Positions 1 through 4,961 of a DNA stretch of 17,351 nt are shown here, piece after piece (positions within the stretch are counted from its first letter, which is position 1; the number at the start of each line of letters is the position of its first letter). A program made the translations under genes and the position numbers. Origin of the DNA: Propionibacteriaceae bacterium (GTDB lineage: Bacteria; Actinomycetota; Actinomycetes; Propionibacteriales; Propionibacteriaceae); assembly GCA_030528545.1 (NCBI GenBank), contig JAUMYR010000003.1, positions 1 to 17,351 on the forward strand, in the 5' to 3' direction. The notes under the pieces were generated by a model. The model searched no databases, was not told the DNA's origin, and was given only the letters and a program-made list of their open reading frames with translations.

Positions 1-4
1 TGCT

Positions 5-30
5 CACCCTCCTTTGGGTGTAGTGATTTT
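5..30 (+). terminator. Weak candidate intrinsic terminator
   Basis: A short inverted repeat, CACCC (5-9) and GGGTG (16-20), with a 6-nt loop, is followed by a moderately T-rich stretch ending in four T's (27-30). It could end a gene lying to the left of the window. The stem is only 5 bp, so this is a weak call. No recognisable gene was found between here and the transposase fragment; the open frame at 74-256 matches no family I know. Confidence 0.3.
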
Positions 31-194
31 CTGAGCGGGCGATCTAGGCCTATCGTGTGACAGGCATGGCATCGTGGGATTGGATCGCGAAACCACGCGA
101 ACTCCGTGGCGGGTGGTAGCGAGCCTTGACATTCCGCTCCTCCTCTCATACGGCTTGAGGAGATGGCTCCACGCTAAGGAGCTGGGCTGCCACT

Positions 195-243
195 GTCAAG
201 GGGGCGAGTTGACTTGTCTAGAATCTCCGCCTGGGTGGGATCG
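195..243 (+). repeat. 49-bp imperfect direct repeat, copy 1
   Basis: This 49-bp stretch aligns without gaps to 481-529 at about 41 of 49 positions. Shared blocks include GGCGAGTTGACT, CGCC and GGGTGGG. The two copies lie on either side of the transposase fragment, and copy 2 begins almost exactly where recognisable transposase homology stops. They may be remnants of insertion-sequence ends, although true IS ends are normally inverted rather than direct, so the origin is inferred. Confidence 0.6.
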
Positions 244-292
244 TTGCCTCACGTGATTTCTCCGGCTGTGTGTTTCGTTGCCTCACGTGAGG
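241..292 (+). repeat. Direct repeat of a 16-mer containing CACGTG; second copy part of a 12-bp palindrome
   Basis: The 16-mer TCGTTGCCTCACGTGA occurs exactly at 241-256 and again at 275-290, 34 bp apart. In the second copy the following bases complete a perfect 12-bp palindrome, CCTCACGTGAGG (281-292). The pair lies about 40 bp upstream of the transposase start at 331. It could be a binding site for the transposase or for a host regulator; no partner protein can be assigned from sequence alone. Confidence 0.6.
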
Positions 293-330
293 GGCTCCGC
301 GTCTGGGCATGATCGATGATGGAGCTGACG

Positions 331-498
331 ATGAGCCAACGGCAGGCTGTGACGAAGAAGCTGGCGCTTGTGTATCGCGGTGCTGATCGGGCAGGCAAGA
401 CCCGGATCCTGAACGAGTTGGTGGAACTGACCGGTTGGCACCGTGACTATGCTCGGGCCGCGTTACGTGACGCGGTGCGGGTCAAGACGGCGAGTTGA
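331..498 (+). pseudogene. Transposase N-terminal fragment (truncated insertion sequence)
   Basis: The 55-residue product (MSQRQAVTKK... GADRAGKTRILNEL... TGWHRDYARAAL) looks like the extreme N-terminus of a DDE/integrase-core transposase common in Actinobacteria, in which a short helix-turn-helix-like region precedes the catalytic core. Intact members are several hundred residues long; here the frame ends at 498 just after the recognisable part, so the DDE core is absent and the gene cannot encode an active transposase. ATG 331 is chosen because GGAG (321-324) lies 6 nt upstream; an in-frame ATG at 316 is possible. Recognisable sequence stops close to 485, where the second 49-bp repeat begins, which suggests an internal deletion of the element. 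The exact IS family is not determined. Confidence 0.65.
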
Positions 499-529
499 CT
501 CATCTAAAACCTTCGCCCGGGTGGGTTCG
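481..529 (+). repeat. 49-bp imperfect direct repeat, copy 2
   Basis: Second copy of the repeat at 195-243, differing at about eight positions. Its first bases form the last codons of the truncated transposase frame, so the repeat marks the break point of that gene. The downstream sequences of the two copies diverge after position 529. Confidence 0.6.
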
Positions 530-634
530 ACAACGCGGACGCTGGGTCGCCACACGGAGGTTGACGACATCACTGCGCGGAAGTTTTTCGACCAGTTCGC
601 CGGGGAGCTCGGCGGGAAGGGGTGGTGGCGATGA
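521..634 (+). pseudogene. Possible remnant of a gene coupled to the HicB-like antitoxin
   Basis: An open frame from a GTG at 521 runs 37 codons and ends in an ATGA overlap with the next gene (stop 632-634, next start 631). The last residues (ITARKFFDQFAGELGGKGWWR, spanning about 572-631) have plausible coding composition, but I recognise no family, and there is no HicA-like double-stranded-RNA-binding-fold signature. The ATGA overlap is typical of a translationally coupled toxin-antitoxin or operon partner. The 5' part of such a partner could have been removed by the deletion or insertion marked by the transposase fragment just upstream. It could equally be chance. Confidence 0.25.
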
Positions 635-999
635 GTGTCACGGTGCGGGTGAGCGCGGAGCGCGGTAACGGCGTGTGGGTGCTGGAGTCCAGCAACGGGG
701 CGGTGTCGCAGGTGCGCAGCCTGTCCCAGGCTGAGGACGAGATGCGTGAGGCCGTCGCCTACCTGGCCGGTGTTCCCGTCTCCGAGGTCGCGATCGTGGT
801 GGATGTGATCACTCCGGAGGCCTACCAGGTGGCCGCTAGGCAGGCCGAGCGGCTCCGGGCTGATGTGGTTGCGGCGCAGGAGCAGCTGGCTGAGGCTCAG
901 CGTGCGGCGGCACGTGCCCTGGTTGGTGCGGGCTTCACCTACCGCGACGCCGGTGCTGTGATGGGGATCTCTCATCAGCGGGTAGCCCAGCTGGTGTGA
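631..999 (+). CDS. HicB-like antitoxin-type protein with C-terminal helix-turn-helix
   Basis: The 122-residue protein starts with a small alpha/beta segment (SVTVRVSAERGNGVWVLE, residues 1-18) and an EMREAVAYLAGV helix (about residues 37-48), the pattern of HicB-like antitoxin folds. An Ala/Glu/Arg-rich helix follows (about 70-100). It ends in GFTYRDAGAVMGISHQRVAQ, a sigma-region-4-like helix-turn-helix. Such proteins usually neutralise a small RNA-cleaving toxin and repress their own operon. ATG 631 is preferred over GTG 622 because AAGGGG (617-622) is 8 nt upstream. No HicA toxin is visible beside it, so it is a solitary or orphaned antitoxin-like regulator inside a mobile-element scar. Family assignment is moderate and function is inferred. 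Confidence 0.6.
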   Translation: MSVTVRVSAERGNGVWVLESSNGAVSQVRSLSQAEDEMREAVAYLAGVPVSEVAIVVDVITPEAYQVAARQAERLRADVVAAQEQLAEAQRAAARALVGAGFTYRDAGAVMGISHQRVAQLV

Positions 1000-1019
1000 A
1001 ACGGACTCGGGTTTCTCGG

Positions 1020-1208
1020 TCACTGAGGGCGCTCCTTCGTGACCTGGGCTTTGACGGCGTGGATGAGAGCGGTCTGGGTGAGGTCGCGTTGGGCGGTGAG
1101 GCTGTCGGGTTGGGTGGTGGCCAGTGGGCGGCTGATCTGGAGGGATTCCCGGAACAGTTGGAGGGCCTCGGTGGGGTCCGGGCGCCGGAGTAGGCGGGGT
1201 GGGATCGT
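1020..1208 (-). pseudogene. C-terminal fragment of a tetratricopeptide-repeat protein
   Basis: The minus-strand frame from 1208 to the stop at 1020-1022 reads DPTEALQLFRESLQIS, then RPLATTQPDSLTAQRDLTQT and a short tail ending KERPQ. The helix pattern and the 'LATTQPD..TAQRDL' wording are typical of the large actinobacterial TPR proteins that carry tandem 'ALxLYxESLxIxRRLAxxxPD' repeats, often with NB-ARC or CHAT domains. There is no start codon and the frame is closed upstream at 1209-1211, so only about one repeat and the C-terminus survive. It lies tail-to-tail with the HicB-like gene (21 bp apart) and abuts the recombinase fragment at about 1200, which marks a recombination junction. Confidence 0.55.
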
Positions 1209-1336
1209 TCAGGATCACGCTGGAGGTGTACGCGCATCTGCCCGACGGCGGACTAGGCACCGTCGGGGAGCCGATGCCTGCGCTGCTCCCGACCGTACCG
1301 GATACGCGCCAGACCGGCTCTGACTACCGGAAATAG
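1199..1336 (+). pseudogene. C-terminal fragment of a tyrosine recombinase (integrase)
   Basis: In the frame ending at TAG 1334-1336 the sequence reads GSFRITLEVYAHLPDG and continues about 32 residues to the stop. 'S-x-R-I-T-L-E-V-Y-A-H-L' is the hallmark around the catalytic tyrosine (codon 1229-1231) of phage/ICE-type tyrosine recombinases. Everything upstream of this block, including the R-H-R part of the active site, is missing, and the sequence on the left side belongs to the antisense TPR fragment. The stop codon lies directly against a tRNA-like sequence, as seen when such integrases target tRNA 3' ends. It is a non-functional remnant. Confidence 0.6.
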
Positions 1337-1383
1337 TGCTCTCGTGAAGACTAGGTCATGGGTTCGAATCCGATGGTCGGCCC
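1336..1383 (+). pseudogene. Degenerate 3' portion of a tRNA-Thr(CGU)-like sequence; candidate attachment-site remnant
   Basis: Bases 1336-1383 resemble the anticodon-to-acceptor part of actinobacterial tRNA-Thr. There is a loop CTCGTGA with anticodon CGT at 1343-1345, a variable-region-like CTAGGTC, and a T-loop TTCGAAT at 1363-1369 flanked by ATGGG (1358-1362) and CCGAT (1370-1374), then GGTCGGC as a 3' acceptor strand. One T-stem pair is broken (G1360 against G1372) and three of the five anticodon-stem pairs fail or wobble. The 5' half (acceptor strand, D-arm) is absent because the recombinase coding sequence occupies that place. It is not a functional tRNA; it fits an attachment-site copy left by an element integrated at a tRNA-Thr gene. 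The Thr identity comes from memory of similar tRNAs. Confidence 0.5.
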
Positions 1384-1684
1384 GGATGCACAAACGGTCC
1401 CTGAGTACGGTAAACGACCGGGTCGGGGCCGTTTCATGCGCCCCGGAGAGATGACGCGCGGCACCCGCACCAAACTCGCCACGCGGGCATCCTCACACGA
1501 GGCAACGGCTCAAACCACGCGGGCATTCTGGCTTGAGGCGACGGGGGAGCCCCGTGGTCGGTTCCTGCTCCGACTCACCGCCTTGCGGGCTACCTCGGGC
1601 AGGGGTGCCGCTCGGCTCCGGCACCCGTGTCGATAGAGTCATGCCTGACGGGTGCAGAGCCGCGTCCGAGAGTCAGGAGGATCC
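1384..1684. other. Intergenic stretch between the integration scar and the amine oxidase
   Basis: About 300 bp without a supportable gene. It contains an imperfect tandem repeat (1479-1508 and 1515-1544, 24 of 30 identical) and an 8-bp perfect stem GGGTGCCG / CGGCACCC at 1603-1610 and 1619-1626. A TAGAGT hexamer (1634-1639) could be a -10 element for the following gene, but no convincing -35 is visible. Open frames in this stretch have no recognisable product. Confidence 0.5.
1479..1544 (+). repeat. Two tandem imperfect copies of a 30-bp unit
   Basis: Units at 1479-1508 and 1515-1544 share CCACGCGGGCAT at their left end and GAGG-C-A-ACGG at their right end, 24 of 30 positions overall, with a 36-bp period. 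Function is unknown; the tandem arrangement next to an old attachment site could reflect recombinase arm-type sites or a degraded duplication. Confidence 0.45.
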
Positions 1685-3034
1685 ATGTTCGATTGCGCCA
1701 TCATCGGAGCGGGTCTCGCGGGACTCTCCGCCGCGCAGGAGCTGGTCCGGCGGGGCATCAGCGTCGTGGTGGTGGAGGCGCGCGACCGGATTGGTGGCCG
1801 GGTCGAGAACGGATTCCTCAGCGATGGGGAACTCGTCGAACTCGGTGGCCAGTGGATCGGGCCTGGCCATGACCTGATGTACGAACTGGCCGAGCGCTAC
1901 GGCCTGGGTCTCATCGGCCTGCCCAGCACCGGGGAGTTCACTATCCGTTTGCAGGGAAAGACGCTGCACGTGCCGTCCAAAGAGGACGCGCCGATGCTGA
2001 CCCCGTTCGAGGTGGCCGATCTCGGTCAAGGCGTTATGCGTTTCCGCCGTTTAGCGGACCGGCTGGTCAAGGACGAGGCCTGGGCCATCGGCAACGCGGT
2101 GTGGCTGCAACAGGACTTGCGGAGCTGGATCTCGACGAATCTGCGTACCGCTGGCGGCGCGGCGCGATTCAGCGAAATATTCGAGGCGGCCTTCGGGCCG
2201 GTGCCCGAGGACGCAACACTTGAGATGGGCCTGCACCAAGCGACCTCCGGTGTCGACCTGGAAGGTCTGGCGGCGGCGAACGGTGGTCTGCACCAGCACC
2301 GGATCGAGGGGGGAATCTTCGCGCTGTGCGAGCACATTGCCGCCGAACTCGGCGACCGGATCCGGCTCGCGGCCCCGGTGGTGGGCATCGCTCACGGTGG
2401 CGACTCCGCGACGATCACGCTGGACTCCGGTGAGACTATTGAGGCCCGGCGGGTCATCAACACCATGCCTCCCCGGCTGAGCGTCCGGCTGGCATACGAC
2501 CCGCCGCTGCCGCAGTGGCGCAGCGAAATAGCCAACAAGGTTCCGCCGGGCAACGTCATCAAGGCCTTCCTGACCTATGACGAGCCATGGTGGCGGTCAC
2601 AGGGCCTGAGCGGCCAGATGGGCTCCGACGAGGGAGCGGTCCGGGTCACGCTGGAAACCTCGGGGCAGGGACGCAAGCGAGGGACTCTGCTGGGCTTCTT
2701 CGAAGGAGCGGACGCCGATTCGCTGTCGCGCCGTTCGGTGACGCTGCGGCAGCGAGCCTTCACCGACTCGCTGGTGCGCGCCTTCGGGGAGATCGCTGCT
2801 AACCCGGCGGAATACACCGAGCGAGACTGGTCGGCAGAGCCCTACACCGGAGGCTGCCACGGGGCACACTTCGCCCCGGGAGTGTGGACCGCGACTGGTC
2901 CTCAGCTGGCACAGTCCGAAGGCGTCCTGTACTGGGCGGGGGCCGAATACGCCACCCGTTTCAATGGCTACATGGAAGGCGCGGTCCGCAGTGGACGAGA
3001 GACCGCGGCGAGCGTTGCCCGCGAACTGGTCTGA
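1685..3034 (+). CDS. Flavin-dependent amine oxidase
   Basis: A 449-residue FAD-dependent amine oxidase of the MAO/putrescine-oxidase family, predicted to oxidise an amine to an aldehyde, releasing NH3 and H2O2. The N-terminal dinucleotide-binding motif is IIGAGLAGLSAAQ (about residues 5-17), followed by VVVVEARDRIGGRV, where the Glu binds the ADP ribose. GGQWIGPGHD follows near residue 57. VIKAFLTYDEPWWR carries the conserved active-site Lys (Lys293), and the C-terminal FAD signature is YWAGAEYATRFNGYMEGAV. There is no signal peptide, so the enzyme is cytoplasmic. ATG 1685 is preferred over GTG 1652 because AGGAGG (1675-1680) precedes it and the beta-strand begins directly. It stands alone, downstream of the mobile-element scar, and is closed by the hairpin at 3045-3088. 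The substrate cannot be assigned. Confidence 0.88.
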   Translation: MFDCAIIGAGLAGLSAAQELVRRGISVVVVEARDRIGGRVENGFLSDGELVELGGQWIGPGHDLMYELAERYGLGLIGLPSTGEFTIRLQGKTLHVPSKEDAPMLTPFEVADLGQGVMRFRRLADRLVKDEAWAIGNAVWLQQDLRSWISTNLRTAGGAARFSEIFEAAFGPVPEDATLEMGLHQATSGVDLEGLAAANGGLHQHRIEGGIFALCEHIAAELGDRIRLAAPVVGIAHGGDSATITLDSGETIEARRVINTMPPRLSVRLAYDPPLPQWRSEIANKVPPGNVIKAFLTYDEPWWRSQGLSGQMGSDEGAVRVTLETSGQGRKRGTLLGFFEGADADSLSRRSVTLRQRAFTDSLVRAFGEIAANPAEYTERDWSAEPYTGGCHGAHFAPGVWTATGPQLAQSEGVLYWAGAEYATRFNGYMEGAVRSGRETAASVARELV

Positions 3035-3044
3035 GCACAAAATA

Positions 3045-3088
3045 CTGCCCCGGTGAGCATCGGCGGAGGCCGGGGCTCAGCGGGGCAG
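3045..3088 (-). terminator. Strong hairpin terminator between convergent genes
   Basis: CTGCCCCGGTGAGC (3045-3058) and GCTCAGCGGGGCAG (3075-3088) pair over 14 bp with one mismatch, around a 16-nt loop. On the minus strand the stem is followed by TATTTTGTG, a T-rich tail expected of an intrinsic terminator for the copper-chaperone gene. On the plus strand no T-tract follows, but the stem may also help to end the amine oxidase transcript. Confidence 0.75.
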
Positions 3089-3107
3089 CGGCACGTCGCG
3101 GGCTGGC

Positions 3108-3626
3108 TCAGCCCTTGGGCTCGGTATCCCCCGAAGGCATCGGGGTGTGGTAGTGGTCCTCTTCCTCGGTGAACTCCTTGACCGGGGCCTTGACCTCCTT
3201 GGTGACGCCGTCGCTGAACTTCAGGGTGCAGGTCACCTCGTCGCCGATCGGCAATTCCTTCTTCAGCATCATGAGCATGACGTGATAACCGCCGGGCTTC
3301 ATGTGCAGGTGGCTTTCCTTGGGGATCAGAGCGCCGCTGGTGGCCTCCCGCATCATCATCTTGCCGTCATCGCCCTTGACCATCTCGTGGATCTCGGTCT
3401 TACCAGCGACCGACCCGCAGTCGGCGGAAGTGAGGGAGATGTCGTTGGCGGTGGGATTGGTGAGATCGGCGAACAGCGCCGTCATCGTCTTATTGGTCGC
3501 GTCATCGGTAGTACGGATCCAGGGCTTCTCCACCACGATGCTGGCTGCCTTGACCTTCGGCGCGGACGAGGCGCAGCCGGTGGCCATGAGCAGCGGGATC
3601 GCCAGCGCTGCGACACTTCGTTTCAT
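3108..3626 (-). CDS. PCu(A)C-family periplasmic/exported copper chaperone, lipoprotein
   Basis: A 172-residue exported copper-binding protein of the PCu(A)C family (PF04314), which delivers Cu(I) to cuproenzymes such as cytochrome oxidase or, in Streptomyces, to radical copper oxidases together with Sco and DyP proteins. A short basic signal sequence ends in a lipobox LMATGC, giving lipidated Cys18. The copper motif is visible as His80-X10-Met91 (inside MMMRE) and His115-X-Met117 (YHVML), with HLHM at 106-109. The C-terminus carries an acidic tail with HYH. ATG 3626 is chosen because a TAACAT -10-like element ends 7 nt upstream, fitting a leaderless transcript; ATG 3635 would overlap that element. 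The gene is divergent from the DyP peroxidase, sharing its promoter region, which suggests a common copper- or oxidase-related role. Confidence 0.88.
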   Translation of the reverse strand: MKRSVAALAIPLLMATGCASSAPKVKAASIVVEKPWIRTTDDATNKTMTALFADLTNPTANDISLTSADCGSVAGKTEIHEMVKGDDGKMMMREATSGALIPKESHLHMKPGGYHVMLMMLKKELPIGDEVTCTLKFSDGVTKEVKAPVKEFTEEEDHYHTPMPSGDTEPKG

Positions 3627-3691
3627 GCGCGGCATGTTACCCGCCGGATGCGAGTGTCACCACATGGGTCAGCCTGGGTAGCATGACCGGC
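3627..3691. promoter_or_regulatory. Divergent back-to-back promoters with leaderless starts
   Basis: On the minus strand TAACAT (3639-3634) is followed by 7 nt and then ATG 3626. On the plus strand TAGCAT (3679-3684) is followed by 7 nt and then ATG 3692. A TANNNT hexamer 6-8 nt before the start codon is the usual appearance of leaderless actinobacterial promoters. A GTGTCAC heptamer (3654-3660) sits where both -35 regions would fall (GTGACA on the minus strand, 15-bp spacing). No Shine-Dalgarno sequence precedes either gene. Confidence 0.5.
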
Positions 3692-4888
3692 ATGGCGCAG
3701 GACAAAGTGGCACGACGGCATCTGTTCGGCTACGCGGGCGCGGGCGGAGTCGGGGCCGTCGCAGGTGCCCTGGCGGGACGCCTGAGCGTCCCCGAACCAC
3801 CCGGGCCAGAGGTGATCCGGCAGAGCTACTCCCCGCACGGGACCCACCAGGCTGGCATCGTCACCCCCGTCCCGGCCGCTCACCGGCTGGTGGCCTTCAC
3901 CCTCAAACCGGGCACCGACCGGGCTGCGCTGGGGAGGCTGATGAGGGTATGGAGCACCGATATCGCTCTGCTCATGAGCGGCCAGGGCATCCTCGGCGAC
4001 ACGGCCCCCGAACTGGCCCAGGCCAACGTCTCGCTCACCGTCACCGTCGGGCTCGGCCCGAAAGTGTTCACCCTGGAAGGGCTGGCCGGTCAGGCCCCCG
4101 ACGGTTTCGTCGATATCCCGCCGATGAAACACGATCGGCTGCAGGAGCGCTGGAGCGGCGGCGACCTGTTACTGCTGATCGCCGCGGATGACACCACCTC
4201 GGTCGAACACGCCAGCAGCCGCCTGATCCGAGACGCGGGACCCTTCGCTTCGGTTCGCTGGGTGCAGCACGCCTTCTGGAGGACGCTGGACGCCTCCGGA
4301 AACCCGGTCACCGGACGCAACCTCTTCGGCCAGGTGGACGGGACCGCCAACCCTGCCGGAGCAGACCGGGACGCCACGCTGTGGCCAGCGAATCCACCCG
4401 CCTGGTTCGCTGGCGGCACCACCCTGGTGGTGCGCCGCATCGAGTTCGAGATGGCGACCTGGGACAAACTGGTGCGGGACCGCCAGGAACTCGTCATCGG
4501 ACGCAATCTCACCAACGGGGCCCCGCTCACCGGAACCAACGAAACCGACGAGATGGATTTCGACGCCCACCAGGACGGCAGGCTCATCATCCCCGCCGAC
4601 GCTCATGCCCGGCGTTCCCACCCGCGGTTCAACGACGGCCGCCGCATTTTCCGCCGCGGCCTCAACTACACCCATGAGGAATACGCCGACGGGGAGGTGA
4701 GACTCAGCGCCGGGCTGGTATTCATGAGTTTCCAAGCCGATATCTCCAAGCAGTTCATCCCCATCCAGAAGAACCTGGACGCCTCGGATGCGCTCAACGA
4801 ATGGACTCATGCCATCGGGTCGGCGGTGTTCGCGATCCCCGGAGGATTCGCCGAGGACTCTTGGCTAGCCAAGGAGCTTCTGGCCTGA
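3692..4888 (+). CDS. DyP-type heme peroxidase, Tat-exported
   Basis: A 398-residue dye-decolorising peroxidase (EfeB/DtpA type), a heme enzyme reducing H2O2 at the expense of various donors. A twin-arginine signal is visible: Arg8-Arg9-His-Leu-Phe-Gly followed by a Gly/Ala-rich hydrophobic stretch, so export should occur folded with heme. The GXXDG signature is GQVDGTANP (Asp216). The proximal heme ligand is probably His305 in PADAHARRSHP, and the RRIFRRGLNYT region supplies the distal-side Arg. ATG 3692 is preferred to ATG 3683 because TAGCAT at 3679-3684 would overlap the latter. The neighbour is a PCu(A)C chaperone; in Streptomyces lividans a DyP and a PCu(A)C-like protein act in one copper-trafficking pathway, so a similar coupling is plausible here. 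No EfeO/EfeU genes are present. Confidence 0.9.
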   Translation: MAQDKVARRHLFGYAGAGGVGAVAGALAGRLSVPEPPGPEVIRQSYSPHGTHQAGIVTPVPAAHRLVAFTLKPGTDRAALGRLMRVWSTDIALLMSGQGILGDTAPELAQANVSLTVTVGLGPKVFTLEGLAGQAPDGFVDIPPMKHDRLQERWSGGDLLLLIAADDTTSVEHASSRLIRDAGPFASVRWVQHAFWRTLDASGNPVTGRNLFGQVDGTANPAGADRDATLWPANPPAWFAGGTTLVVRRIEFEMATWDKLVRDRQELVIGRNLTNGAPLTGTNETDEMDFDAHQDGRLIIPADAHARRSHPRFNDGRRIFRRGLNYTHEEYADGEVRLSAGLVFMSFQADISKQFIPIQKNLDASDALNEWTHAIGSAVFAIPGGFAEDSWLAKELLA

Positions 4889-4918
4889 GGCGTTTTCCGG
4901 GTGAGCCGCTGCGGCGGT

Positions 4919-4924
4919 TAGCAT
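4919..4924 (+). promoter_or_regulatory. Candidate -10 element of the dlt operon
   Basis: TAGCAT, the same hexamer as the -10-like element of the DyP gene, lies in the 73-bp gap between the DyP gene and dltA, about 38 nt upstream of the chosen dltA start. No clear -35 is present at the expected distance, so the dlt genes could also be read from the DyP promoter; no strong terminator separates them. Confidence 0.3.
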
Positions 4925-4961
4925 GCCTTTCGCATCAGGTGGCATCGGGCGAGGAGACAGA

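Noticed and set aside
74..256. Plus-strand frame of 60 codons at the left end
   Set aside because: No family resemblance, no Shine-Dalgarno, and its end runs through the 49-bp repeat and the CACGTG repeat, so it is more likely chance.
463..1260. Long Pro/His/Arg-rich minus-strand open frame
   Set aside because: It lies opposite the HicB-like gene and has low-complexity composition typical of an antisense shadow in GC-rich DNA; no domain is recognisable. Only the other minus frame at 1020-1208 carries real homology.
1336..1383. Functional tRNA gene
   Set aside because: The 5' half is missing, and both the anticodon stem and the T-stem contain mismatches.
3147..3686. Plus-strand frames opposite the copper chaperone
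   Set aside because: They are antisense shadows; the minus-strand protein has a lipobox and the full copper motif.
4923..4961. ATG 4923 as the dltA start
   Set aside because: It adds 13 residues not typical of DltA, overlaps a TAGCAT promoter-like hexamer, and ignores the GAGGAG ribosome site that precedes TTG 4962/GTG 4965.
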